Shown: positions 25,319-35,910 of the stretch, piece by piece
How the letters are laid out: each line of letters begins with the position of its first letter
Position numbering within the stretch: position 1 is the first letter of the stretch
From: Closterium sp. NIES-65
Taxonomy: Eukaryota > Streptophyta > Zygnematophyceae > Desmidiales > Closteriaceae
Length of the DNA stretch: 64,000 nt
NCBI GenBank assembly: GCA_948144175.1
Contig: CANXME010002067.1
Coordinates: 1,240,001-1,304,000 of the forward strand
Direction: 5' to 3'
The notes under the pieces: model-generated
The model's input: only the letters and a program-made list of their open reading frames with translations
Told to the model about the DNA's origin: nothing
Database searches by the model: none
Made by a program: the position numbers and the translations under genes

Positions 25319-28300
25319 CTATACACACAAGGCAATGCCTAGCACAGCCAGCGATACACCCCCCAATGCTAACGCTGGCTGTATTTTCTCCCCAAACGCA
25401 CAGCCAGCTGCTGCGTTGAAGGCAAAGGTGGCCCCGTTGCTGACCGGCACTGCCACAGAGACGTGCACGCCTCGTAGGGTGAGGAAGAAGAGGACCGAAC
25501 CCGAGAGGTTGAGGCACAGAGGCACGTAGTACTGTGGTGTTGGGGTTGGGGTTGTTGTTGGGGTTGGGGGGGTGGGGTGGAGGGGGTGGGGAAGAGGGGG
25601 AGGGGGCTAGTACTGGCTGTATTTTCTCCCCAAACGCATAGCCAGCTGCTGCGTTGAAGCCAAAGGTGGCACCGTTGCTGACAGGCACTGCCACAGAGAC
25701 GTGCACGCCTCTTAATGTGAGGAAGAAGAGGACCAAACCCGAGAGGTTGAGGCACAGCGGCACATAGTACTGGGAAGGGGGAAGGGGAGGGGGTGGGGGA
25801 AGGGGGTAGGGGGGGGAGGGGCGGAGGGGGGTTGTACTAGTTGTATTTTCTCCCCAAACGCATAGGCAGCTGCTGCGTTGAAGGCAAAGGTAGCCCCGTT
25901 GCTGACCGGCACGGCCACAGAGACATGCACGCCTCTTAATGTGAGGAAGAAGAGGACTAAACCAGAGAGGTTGAGGCAGAGAGGCACGTAGTACTGGGAA
26001 GGGGGGAAGCGGAGGGGGGGTTGTGTTGTTTGTTTCGGGGAGAGGGGGAAGGCAGTGGTGGTTGCTGACCGGCACTGCACTGCCACGGCCAGAGAGGCAT
26101 GCACATCCCTTAGTGTGAGGAAGAGGAGTGCAGAGGTGGGTGGAGGAAGAGGACTGAAAGGAGAAGCGAGATTTGCTGACAGGGAATGCCAAAGAAACGT
26201 GCGACTTTGGAGACGTCTCAAAAGTTTGCTGACAGGGAACGCCACAGAAACGTGCGACTTTTGAGACGTCTCAAAAGTTTGCTGACAGGGAATGCCACAG
26301 AAACGTGCGTCGTGGTGTGTGGATGAAACGGAGTGTACCCGGCAGGTTGAGGCACAGAAGCGTGTAGTACTGTGGGGGCGGGGGTTGCAGAGAGGGAAGG
26401 CAGCGCGTGTTGCTGACCGGGAGAGACGTGGGTGCCCCTATATGGGAGTGACTTTTGAGAATTCTCAAAAGTCACTCCCATATAGGGAAGGCAGTGCGTG
26501 TTGCTGACCGGGAGAGACGTGGGTGCCCCTCAGGGTAAGGAAGCAAGGGAGGCCCCTCAGGGTAAGGAAGCAAGGGAAGCCGTGTAGCTGGTTTTTTAGA
26601 ATTCTCAAAAAGAGGCCCAGGGCCGTGTAGCACTGTGGGGTGGGGGTTGAGGCACAGCCGCACAGCGGCAGGTGGTACTGGAGAGGGGGAGGCGGGGTCA
26701 GATGGTTGGGGGGGGGGGGGTGGAAGGGGGGAGACTGTGGGAGAGATGTGTCGCACACCCCTCAGGGCGAGGAAGAATAGCAGCAAGCCTGAGAGGTTGA
26801 GGCACAGAGGGGAGTCGTATTGGTGGGGGTGCAATTGGGAGCAGGGGGGTGCAGAGGGGGTGCAGAGGAGGTGCAGAGGGGGGTGGATTTAAGTAGGGGA
26901 CTGAGGGTTGCTGACCGGCACAGCACTGCCACAGAGACATGTGCACCCCTCAGGAGGAGGAAGAACAGCAACAAGCCCGAGAGGTTGAGGCACAGAGGGG
27001 AGTCGTACTGGTGGGGGAGAGGGGGAAGGGGAGAGGGGGAAGCGGAGAGGGGGAAGGGGAGAGGGGGAAGCGGAGAGGGGGAAGGGGAGAGGGGGAAGCG
27101 GAGAGGGGGAAGGGGAGAGGGGGAAGCGGAGAGGGGGAAGGGGAGAGGGGGAAGCGGAGAGGGTGAAAGGGAGAGGGGAAAGGGGAAGGCAGTTGTCACT
27201 GCTGACTGAGAAAGACGTGCACGCCCCTTAGGGTGAGGAAGCAAGAGACTAAACCCGACAGGTTGAGGCACAGACGCTGAGGGGTTGAGACAGGTTTTTG
27301 CCTTCCCTCTCTGCACCCCCCATCCCCACAGAGGCTGGGATAGACGAGTGTACCACTGTGCGGATGGGGGGTGCAGAGAGGGAAGGCAGAGCGTGTTGCT
27401 GGTTGAGAGAGACGTGGGTGTCCCTCAGGATAAGGAAGCAGAGGAGTGAACCGGAGAGGTTGAGGCACAGAGGCGTGTGTGTGTCTTACTGACGGAGGTA
27501 GGGGGTTGCAGAGGGGGAAGGCATTAATCGTCTGCTGACTGGGAGAAAGACGTAAGCGTCTCTGCAAAGTGAAGAAGCAACGCTTGTGCTACAGAGTGTT
27601 CCCACTGGCACAGAGGCTTGTGGTACAGAGATGGGCAGTGGTGTGGGGCGTTGCAGAAGAGCGCCACACAAAGGGTTTCAGGAAAGTTGGATGCACAGAG
27701 ATGGGAAGTGGACTCAAAAACCGACTCATCACATGTGGTACAAAGATGGGAAGTGGAGAGGAAGCAGAGCGGCAGAGATTGGACTAAGGAGAGATACGCA
27801 CGCCTGTCAATGGGACAAATAGGAGAGAAGAGAGGAGGGAAGGGGATGTGAAGGGGTCAAGAAGGAAGAAGGGAAGGGAAAGGGAATGGAAAGAGGAGGC
27901 GAGGGTGGGGTGAGGGTGGGGTGGGGGTGGGGCGAGGGTAGGGTGAGGGTGGGGTGAGGGTGGGGTGAGGGTGGGGTGAGGGTGGGGTGAGGATGGGGCG
28001 AGAGAAGGGTATGCGCAAGGCACATCTAGAAGGGTGCGCTATGTAGAGGGGGCCACAGGACAGGGAGGGAGGAGGGCGGTGAGCTCTTGGGTCAGCAGGG
28101 AAGAGGGAAGCAGCAGAGAGGGTGGCTGTGGAGTATTCCCTTGGCAGAGCGGAGAGGGTGGCTCCAAACAAAACGCCTCAAAAGGCGACTCGAAAGGCGA
28201 CTCACAAGGCGACTCAAAACCCGTCGTGTACATTTTTGGATCGTGTCCTAACTTTAGTACACCCTCAAATGCAATCGTGTACATTTTGCCGGGGGACGAT

Positions 28301-28772
28301 GGCAAGGAAGGGAACAGGGGGGACAGGGACGTCGGAAACGTTTACATTCTGCTAGGTGTGTCTGTCATGCAACCCGCCAAGCAGCTCTGTCGCGCCTCAC
28401 TTTTCCCAGAGTTCTTTGAAACCCAAGCCCACAGTACGCCTATAACCACCTATGGCTGGAGCTCCTAAGTAATGCCGCTAACATCTCTCTGAACCCTTGC
28501 CTCTTACCTACTCCCTCCCGTCGACCAACTTGCCAATCACGGGTAACCACGTGGACGAATCTCCTGCATCTGAAGGACAATCTTTCAGGAAACAACATGG
28601 AAGCTTCCAGGCCGGCGGTTTTGCCGGCAGCGGCGGCGGCGGATTCGTCCGCTTTGATGTGCCGCTTCGACATCGCGGCGCCGCGCTTGATGAGCGGATT
28701 TGTGATTCCCCAAACCGCGCCGACCAGGAGCAGCCATGCGATGTCGCTCGCTGCGACTGCGACTGCGACCAT
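25319..28772 (-). CDS. TMEM234-like small membrane protein, 2 exons
   Basis: Exon 1 is 28772-28530 (81 codons) and exon 2 is 25531-25319 (70 codons plus TAG). The intron is GT-AG (CAA|GTTGGT and CCACAG|TAC), phase 0, total 151 residues. The first segment, IAWLLLVGAVWGITNPLIKR, is a membrane helix with the family's WG-TNP-LKR signature. Exon 2 supplies LCLNLSGSVLFFLTL, VSVAVPVSNGATFAFNAAAG, FGEK and a last helix LGGVSLAVLGIALCV. This matches plant and animal TMEM234/DUF proteins in order and length (about 140-165). The family is related to EamA/DMT-type small transporters, but its function is not established. The intron holds about ten decayed copies of exon 2. I chose the copy with an intact frame, clean acceptor and stop. 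Confidence 0.82.
26204..26225. repeat. Near-palindrome ACTTTGGAGACGTCTCAAAAGT
   Basis: One mismatch from perfect. Lies at the junction of a direct repeat (GCTGACAGGGAA-GCCA-AGAAACGTGCG) with the palindrome at 26257. Confidence 0.85.
26257..26278. repeat. 22-bp palindrome with GAGACGTCTC centre
   Basis: ACTTTTGAGAC plus its exact reverse complement, between two direct copies of a block of about 50 bp. Confidence 0.9.
26436..26487. repeat. 52-bp perfect palindrome with GAGAATTCTC centre
   Basis: The common core ACTTTTGAG-AATT-CTCAAAAGT is extended on both sides by 15 bp of inverted local sequence (CCCTATATGGGAGTG). Direct repeats of TTGCTGACCGGGAGAGACG flank it (26409 and 26500). Confidence 0.93.
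26592..26612. repeat. Decayed palindrome with AGAATTCT centre
   Basis: TTTTTTAGAATTCTCAAAAAG, one asymmetry. Flanked by CCGTGTAGC direct repeats (26580 and 26623). Confidence 0.7.
27011..27180. repeat. 26-bp purine minisatellite
   Basis: About six units of GAGAGGGGGAAG alternating GG and CG, inside the TMEM234-like intron. Confidence 0.9.
27895..28000. repeat. 13-bp G-rich minisatellite
   Basis: About eight units of GGTGGGGTGAGGG with minor changes, inside the TMEM234-like intron. Confidence 0.85.
28001..28529. other. Start of the TMEM234-like intron
   Basis: Has a short run of CGACTCAAAAGG-like half-palindromes (28165-28220) and otherwise no recognisable content. Confidence 0.4.
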
Positions 28773-28804
28773 CCCTGCGACGGCCCTGCGACGGACGACG
28801 ATAT

Positions 28805-28827
28805 GACTTTGAGTGGACTCGAAAGTC
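28805..28827. repeat. Decayed palindrome GACTTTGAGTGGACTCGAAAGTC
   Basis: Same arms as the other palindromes with two changes. Direct repeats of GCGACTGCGACCATCCCTGCGA lie on both sides (28757 and 28854), duplicating the start region of the TMEM234-like exon 1. Confidence 0.75.
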
Positions 28828-28939
28828 ACCTCGCTGTGGTTGCGACTGCGACTGCGACTGCGACCATCCCTGCGATGGACGACGTGCTGCTGCTGCGAAT
28901 CGGGGATGGACGCGATGCTTGCAAGTACAGTTGAACACA

Positions 28940-29717
28940 TGAAAAAAAAATGTATATAAATATATGAAATTAACACAATCATTACGAGTGTTATAGATAT
29001 TTTTTCCATGACGAGTATAAAGCTTCGACTAAGACAACACAAACGTTTACACAGCTTCCCCCCTCGCTGGAAGCACGAGCGCACCTGATGAAGCTGAAGC
29101 GAGCGAGGGAGGTAGTAAGGGACGACGGGATGAAGAGAGCACGGGAGAAAGGGAGGAGCGGGGAAAGACTTTTGAGTCACCGCGGGGAAGGGATGGACGA
29201 GGAATGAGGAAGGAAGCAAGGAGGCGAGCAAGGATGGAGCAGGGGTTGAGGCCACGGGGAGGAGAGGGGAAACACGGCGGGGTAGGCGACGGGGGTGAGT
29301 GGCGATGGATATGCAAGGCGACGGGGAGGAGGCGACAGAATGGAAGGCGATGGGAAGGAGATGGAATGTGAGAAGGAGGAGAGGCGACGAGGATGGAAGT
29401 CGACGGGGAGGAGGTGACGGGAATGGGAAAGGCGACGGGGGTGACGGGGAGGGGATGCGCGCGCGACGAGATGTGGGCCGCCCGCGAAAGTAGATATCTG
29501 AGTGGTGGGAGGGTGTGAATGACCGGAATGGGCGGCATTTGCGAATGAACGCGTGGCTTCGGAAGTATGTATGCTTCACATCAGTACGGACCGCCAAGCT
29601 AGTGTCCCCAAATACGCACCGATAAGGCCCTAATAAATGCTTGTACAAATCGCATACGAGATTAGATCATCGACGCCTGTTTGAAAAATCAAATGGCTGT
29701 CTGGTGCTGGTTGTAAG
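28940..29717. other. 5' flank of the TMEM234-like gene, low-complexity
   Basis: 28940-29040 is AT-rich. 29240-29480 has loose GGCGACGGGGAGGAGGCGAC repeats that keep a minus-strand Pro/Ser-rich frame open. I see no real gene. Confidence 0.5.
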
Positions 29718-30131
29718 GTGGCTTCAATCATGCAATACGCCAAGCTTCCAACCTTATGGTGTGTTACATCTGTACGACCAGACTGCGGTCAGGCTGTTTG
29801 TGGCGAAAGTAACAGAGTGACGAGAGTCGGCCGTTTCTTGGCGATGCCGATATTTTACCTTCGCTGCTTTTCTTCGGGCAACTCACACGTCGAATGGTTC
29901 GAGCACATCCGTGTGTGTGGACAACCGCGAGCGAGCTGCTCTTTCGATAGGAGCGACGACGACTTTCGCCAACGTCATTCCGCTCTGGTAACCAGTCCTC
30001 CCGAGACTCGTTGCATTTGCTTTTGGCGCATGGTGTGCTGGCTGGTTGACGAACAGTCATTTCCCCTCGATACCGCATTTCCGCCTATAGCGAAAGCGCT
30101 TGTAACAGAGCTGCAGGTTTGCGAAGGGTGA
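29718..30131 (+). CDS. Hypothetical 137-residue ORF
   Basis: Open from 29718 (GTG or a later ATG at 29730) to TGA at 30129. Rich in Cys, Arg and Ser with no repeat structure, no membrane segment and no family I recognise. It is in non-repetitive DNA, the only reason to list it. It may be chance. Confidence 0.2.
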   Translation: MASIMQYAKLPTLWCVTSVRPDCGQAVCGESNRVTRVGRFLAMPIFYLRCFSSGNSHVEWFEHIRVCGQPRASCSFDRSDDDFRQRHSALVTSPPETRCICFWRMVCWLVDEQSFPLDTAFPPIAKALVTELQVCEG

Positions 30132-30281
30132 GCTGACGTTGAGGAGGAACCTCCTAGATTGCGAGGGGAACTTCCCAGACAGTACAGTAACATGGGCCGT
30201 CCGCCATCCGCCAAGCACGCCAGTCCTCCAGAAAAAATGTAGCAGTCCCATAAGTCGTCGCGTCCCTTCCCACACACGTTT

Positions 30282-30448
30282 CCATTATCCCATCCCATCC
30301 CATCCCATCCCATCCCATCCCATCCCATCCCATCCCATCCCATCCCATCCCATCCCATCCCATCCCATCCCATCCCATCCCATCCCATCCCATCCCATAC
30401 CATCCCATCCCATCCCATCTCATCCCATCTCATCCCATCCCATCCCAA
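30282..30448. repeat. Pentanucleotide microsatellite (CCCAT)n
   Basis: About 33 copies with few interruptions (CATAC, CATCT). Confidence 0.97.
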
Positions 30449-31509
30449 TTTTGACTCGGCGTCAGCAGATTCCTTGTATTTCTTCAGCAGATAGCTTAGG
30501 GCGTGTCCAGTTCGTTCATTTCGGGGTTTTTAGTGCCAACACACGTCTCGAGGTTCAAAAAATTTCACTGTACCTATAAACGAATGCATTGTGAGTTGAG
30601 TCCCACCTACCTGTACTTTCAGGAGCGCGGACACGTTCTCCGCCACACGAATCAACAGTGCTCTGATCGGGTTCGAAACGAGGTAACGGTTTCCCTCGTC
30701 AATCATAGCTAACGAATTTTTGTGCAGGCGGGGGGGGGGGGGGGGGGTGTTGGCGAGTGTAGCGAGCTACTGGCGAAATTGTGCAAGCGATACATGGGGC
30801 ACTACTGTAGTGGCCATGACGCGGTGTTGCACCCTTGATCGTGTCCCCGCTAATTCCAGTAACGTGAGTCAGACGACTCGAGGTACGTGCAGGGGGCGTG
30901 CCGTTTTGTGAACGAAAGTTGATTGTGTCCCCAGGACACGTTCAATACAGTGTTACAACAAAAAATGTGGTAACTGAGTGGGCTTACGAACAGTAAATGT
31001 ACGAGCTGGACACCCCCTTAGGGCCCTGTTCGGTAGCCCCCCCAGTCACACTGCGGTTGGTGCATGTGATCTTCCTCTACCCAATTTAAACCTACCTTAA
31101 AACCCACCGAATCTTTATTAGAACACCATACCTGCCCAATGCTTTTGGCTACCAAACGCGTAAAAAAACCAGACCGAGTTAAGTTGAGGACGCTACCACA
31201 AAAATGCTTGCTCAGGCAAGCTCGACCGTCAGTGAAAGTCAATTCCATTTCTGCTTTCCAGTTCCACTCAGGCAGGCCCGCTCTGAGTGGCATGCTATAG
31301 GGTAAACGCTGCATTAGTTTTGAATAGGGTCAAATTATGTCTTTCAGCCTGCTCGTTCAAACGATGAGAGATCGTGCCCGTTCGTGATTTTCTTTTATCC
31401 ATATCGAGGGTTTTCCATTTGGCGGGCTGTTTTTTGTTTGTGAGCTGGGCAGCCTCGTACAGCAGTAAAAGTTTCGACAAGTAATTTCTCTAGAAACATA
31501 CGGCATCTT
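30449..31509. other. No gene recognised upstream of the LINE
   Basis: Contains a G-run (30729-30747) and otherwise mixed sequence with no convincing ORF. GGGCCCTGTTCGGTAG at 31020 resembles plant MITE ends, but I find no matching inverted end. Confidence 0.4.
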
Positions 31510-31518
31510 CTTGCATTT

Positions 31519-33323
31519 TTGGACGAGATTTCCTTTCAGTGTGGGTGGACGCCCGAGGCTACGAAACATGTCGTAGGCTTCTCGCAGGAGCAGCATGGTT
31601 TCATTCCCGGCCGCAGCCTGGCAGACGCGGTGACGGTGGAGGCGGATGCGATTGAAGCGGCGGACAGCGGGGGGGATGACTGGTACCTCTTGCTGGTGGA
31701 TTTCCAGAAAGCATATGATACAGTGTCGCGGCCTTTCCTTTTCGAAACACTGTCCAAGCTCAACTACCTGCGAGTTTTGTGCGGTGGACGAAGGGGCTTC
31801 ATCAGGGGTCTGGCACCAGACTGGCGATCAACGGCTGGATCGGGGACAAGGTGGAAATGCAGAGGGGGGTCAGGCAGGGGTGCCCACTGGCGCCGTACCT
31901 GTTTCTGTGCGCTCTGGAGCCGCTCTGTGCAGAGATCAGGAAGAGAGACTTGGGCGTCAAGGCTGAAGGGGGGGAATCGGTGGCGTACGTAGGCTACGCC
32001 GACGACACGTCGCTCATACTCCAGGGGGCGGACCAGCTTCGGTCGGCGGCGGAGGCACTGGACGTCTTCGGGAACCTGTCGGGGCTACGGATGAATGGGG
32101 AGAAGTCAATTGTTATGCCGTTGGGAAGGAACAAAGGAAGAACATCCCTACCGAGGGTGTCTTTCAAGTGGGCGGAAGGCGACAAACCGGAACGACTGCT
32201 GGGAATTTGGGTCACGCCGGACGGTGATGCCGCGCCGTCCTGGGAAAAGGCATGGGAGCGCGGGAAGAGTGAGCTGGTGAAATGGGAGAGCCAACACCTG
32301 CTGACGGCGGCGCGGGTCATGGTGATTAACAACTATGTAATGCCGATTTTCCTCTTCCAGGCGCAGATCTACCCGCCGCCAGAGGAGCTGTGGGCGAAGA
32401 TACAAAAGACCTGTGACAACTATGTGTCAAAAGGGGAGGCAACAGCAGACAATATTTTTGTCCTATGGAGTGGTGAGCTGGCAAGACTTCCAAAAAAGGA
32501 GGGGGGCCTGGGGCTGGTGGACCCGAAGGATAGACTGGACAGTTTGGCGATTCGAATGGTGGGCAAGCTACTTACGGAGAAAAAGTGTTACCAAGAGTTG
32601 GCTGGCGGAGAGGGCAGCGGCGATGCCACAGGGGACGGCGACGCTCTTCACACATAAATCTGCTGGAAAGCACTGGGAGAAGGGTAGTCAGAGGTGGAAG
32701 GCGGTAGTCGAGGTTGTCTGGGAATCACCGCTGGCGAACCTCCCGGAGCCATTAAACGGGTGGGAGGTGGAGCGCGAGCTCCTCTGCTTCAACCGTCGTA
32801 TCATTTTCCGAGGCAACAGCCCTTTCGGGAACCGAAAAGGGACGGAGGGTATTCCCACGACACGGCTTGGCGACCTGCTCATGACCAAGGCGGACGGGGG
32901 AAGAGAGTTGAAGGGAATCAGAGAGCTGACGGCGGAGTTCGGCAGTGTGGCGTCAGCTAGGTGGGCGACGAAGGCATACGAGGCAGCGCCGGCGAGCTGG
33001 AAGGCTATGCTAGCAGCGCCAAAGACATCGACGGCAATTGTGGCAGCAGCAAAAGTGGTGCGCACGGTCTTGGCGCGCACACAGGAATTTATGTACTGGA
33101 CAGTGCGCGGCGATGACGGGGAAAAGGTCAAGACGGATCACCTCTTCTGCCCGGACGAGGTGTCTTTGCAAGCTCCAGAAAGGCCGGTCGCGGTGAGCTT
33201 CCCAGCGGGACGGGTGGTACCGATGGCGGTTAAAGGGGTGACGCTGTTGGGTGAGATGGGCGCTCCGCGGGCGCGACTATGCCAGACGCAGCTCGTTGGG
33301 GAGGACATGAGACCAGCGGCACC
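31519..33323 (+). pseudogene. LINE ORF2, RT and thumb region
   Basis: Frame 1 to about 31770 gives SQEQHGFIPGRSLADAV and LLVDFQKAYDTV. Frame 3 then gives RQGCPLAPYLFLCALEPL, the catalytic YADD (YVGYADDTSLI, about 31993), and LSGLRMNGEKS. A second shift near 32590 returns to frame 1 (LAERAAAMPQGTATLFTH) and runs into copia-1. The two shifts make it inactive. Domain order is that of plant and algal L1-like RTs. Confidence 0.88.
33319..33323 (+). repeat. Copia-1 target-site duplication GCACC, left copy
   Basis: Repeated at 40552-40556, directly outside the right LTR. Confidence 0.95.
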
Positions 33324-33460
33324 TGTAGAGAATAGAACGAGAATGAAATGAACTATGAGTGAAGTGAGTACAAATAGCAAAGCCCTAATTGGGTTGTACC
33401 CCCTATGGTATACCCCACTGTAGCCTACACAACAGCATAAGCTACATATATGTTCTGACA
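33324..33460 (-). repeat. Copia-1 3' LTR
   Basis: 137 bp, identical to the other LTR at 40415-40551. Confidence 0.95.
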
Positions 33461-33485
33461 CACCCCCATAGGCAAAGTGGGGGAG
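33461..33485 (-). promoter_or_regulatory. Copia-1 polypurine tract region
   Basis: Minus strand ends TATGGGGGTG directly at the 3' LTR. The same boundary occurs in copia-2, copia-3 and the plus-strand relative at 49195. Confidence 0.7.
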
Positions 33486-33668
33486 AACAAGGGGTCACAA
33501 GACCAGTCAAGCAAAGCAAAGCAAAGCTCAGGGTGGATCACAAAGTCACCACACAGTCCGAGCACAAGAGCAAGGCCACAAGGCCAGTTCACATGCAGGA
33601 GTACACACATATATATATAAAGCTAGACAAGCAAGAGCAGGTATATATATGTGACAGTACAAGTAAAG

Positions 33669-35910
33669 TCAAGAGGAGAGCAAGTGAGGCAAGACAGGCA
33701 CAAGACCCAGCTGGGTGCAGAAGCGCTCATGGTCACAAGGCGCGAGTGCCTTGGTGAACACATCAGCAGTGTTGGCCTCAGAGGCCACGTACGCAAGCCG
33801 CAACTGTCCACGCTGCTGTAGCTCACGAGCAAGGAAGTAGCAAAGAGCAATGTGCTTCGTTCTGTGCTCCAGACGCTGCTCTCGACACAAGGCCAGCATG
33901 GCCTTGTTGTCTACGTACAGCACTAGAGGAGAACGAGGCGGCTCTCCAAGGTCAGTCAGCAGGTAGGTGAGCCAGCGAAGCTCCTGTGCAGCCATGGCCC
34001 CTGCGTAGATCTCAGCCTCACAACTCGAGCTGAGAACCGAAGACGAGCGAGTAGCCCGCCACGAGACAGAGCCGGAGCCAAGGCTGAAGGTGTAACCATG
34101 TGACGACCGCTGCGTAGCCTGGTCGTCAGCCCAAGAAGCGTCCGCGTGACCTGTAAGTACCACTGGACTCCGCCCTCCAAGCACTAGCCCCATGCCCGAC
34201 GTACTGCACAGGTAGCGCAATACCCTCTTCGCTGCAGCCATGTGCTCTGGTCTGTGTCTCCCAGGAGCAACATAGCGTGCAAGAATGCTAAGAGGGTATG
34301 CAAGGTCAGGTCGTGTGCAGGTCATCAGGTACATGAGGCAGCCAACAAGCTCTGGGTACGGGCCACTCGACTCTACGGACTCATCCGAAGGCAGAGCTGA
34401 GAGCGAGTGGCGAGTAGGCAGAGGAGTGGCCTAAGGCGAGGAGTACGTGAAGCCGAAGCGCTGAAGGACCTGCTGCACCATGTGTGACTGAGTCAATGTA
34501 ATGGTGCGGCGTGCTCTGTCCCGAGTGATCTGCAAGCCAAGGTAGCTGCGCAGTTCACCCAGGTCTGTGCACGTGTGTCTCTTCAGCAGCTCGGACTTCA
34601 CGTAGGCGAGTCCAGCAGTGTCCGCTGTGGCAAAGACCAAGTCGTCGACGTACACGAGGATGTAGAACGACGGCAGTGAAGTGTCGGTGCGCAGAAACAG
34701 CGACGGGTCAGCAGTAGAAGGAGCAAACCCAAGGGCCGCAAGCGTAGTCCTCTGTGTGTCGTGCCACTCACGTGGTGCCTGGCGGAGACCGTAGACTGGC
34801 CGTCGGAGGCTCCACTGGGTGCCAGGAGGGAAAGTCCCAGTGAAGCCAGGTGGACGGCGCAGCCAGATCTCCTCATGCAGGCTCCCCTGCAAGAACGCAG
34901 TACTGAAGTCGAGAGAGTGAAGCTCGTAGTCGCGCTGAGCGGCTATGTGCAGCAGCACCCGAAGAGTGGTCATCTTTGGGGTGGGAGAGAAGGTCTGAAA
35001 GTAGTCAACTCCTTGCCGCTGACTGAAGCCACGAGCGACGTACCGCGCCTTGAAGACAGGTGGAGAGCCCGGTGGCCGCTTCACCCTGAAGATCCACATG
35101 CCACTAGCGATGTTCGCCCCAGGAGGGGGAACCGCGTCAACGTAGGTGCCTGTGGACTTCCAGGAAGCCATCTCTGCATCCATAGCTGCCTGCCACTGAG
35201 AGGAGTAGGGACCCTCTACGGCCTCCGCGTAAGAGCGCGGAGTCGGGATGTCTAGTGCATCCGGGTCTCCCTCAGGAGCAAGCAGTACAGACGCGAGATG
35301 AGGTGAAGCAGCAGCCAGACACTGGAACTCCTCCTGCCTGTCCTCTAGGACGTCCGTGCCAAGAGCACACTCACCCCCGACGGACGGAGGACAGACAGAC
35401 GCAGACTCAGCAACAAGACTAGCAGCGTAGTCTAGACGGCAGCGAGCAGCAAAGTCGACGAGCTCAGCGACAAGAGCAGACGGAGCAGCGGACTCAAAAG
35501 AGGGGTCAGTGACGACAGTAGCAAGCAGACGCGTGACAGTAGGACTGGCAGCACGAAGGGAGTCCGACTCTGGGTCGGTAAGCACAGGAAGGGAGGACTC
35601 AGGAGGAGAAGGCAAAAGGGCACGCAGAGGAGCAGTGGACGGACGCAGAGACATCCGGTGCGTGCCAGGGACAGGAGGAGGACGCGAACGCGAACCACGA
35701 CCACTAGCGCGGGCAGCACGAACAGGCGACGCAGGACGAGACGCAGGCTCACGACGCTCAGCAAGACCTCCAGTAGGACCAGTGTAAGGAGAGGGAGCAG
35801 GCAGTGGGGAGGTAGGCTCCAACTGTGACTGCGACTGGACAGGCTGTGGACACTCTACCGGAGGAGAAAGACCAAGAACCTGCTGCAGAAGCGGAACGAA
35901 GTACGCCGAG
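33669..35910 (-). pseudogene. Copia-1 reverse transcriptase-RNase H part of pol
   Basis: Continues from the linker after a one-base deletion near 35911 (compared with copia-3). RT motifs are MDAEMASWKSTGTYV, WIFRVKR, SLDFSTAFLQGSLHEEIW, VYGLRQAPREW and YVDDLVFATAD. A stop replaces Gln after TYSSP (34433-34431, CTGAGG in copia-3 versus CTAAGG). RNase H follows in the same frame (GHADASWADDQA, SSCEAEIYAGAM, VDNKAM, ANTADVFTKAL) and ends at 33669. Confidence 0.93.

Larger units (their letters stand above)
25600..27625 (-). repeat. Array of about ten decayed copies of TMEM234-like exon 2
   Basis: Copies of the CCTCAACCTCTCGG...CACGTCTCTGTGGC...GTCAGCAA block occur near 25609-25772, 25833-26002, 26062-26125, 26163-26372 (three short pieces), 26400-26530, 26745-26825, 26890-27010, 27195-27280, 27340-27480 and 27525-27620. 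The two nearest the true exon still encode VPVSNGATFAFNAAA and AFGEKIQ. The farther ones are truncated and frameshifted, a gradient of decay. G-rich linkers separate them. Confidence 0.85.

Noticed and set aside
29047-29648. Pro/Ser-rich minus-strand ORF continuous with TMEM234-like exon 1
   Set aside because: Low-complexity frame kept open by GGCGACGGG repeats. The ATG at 28772 fits the family start.
31020-31320. DNA-transposon (MITE) suggested by GGGCCCTGTTCGGTAG
   Set aside because: No inverted counterpart or target duplication found before the LINE.
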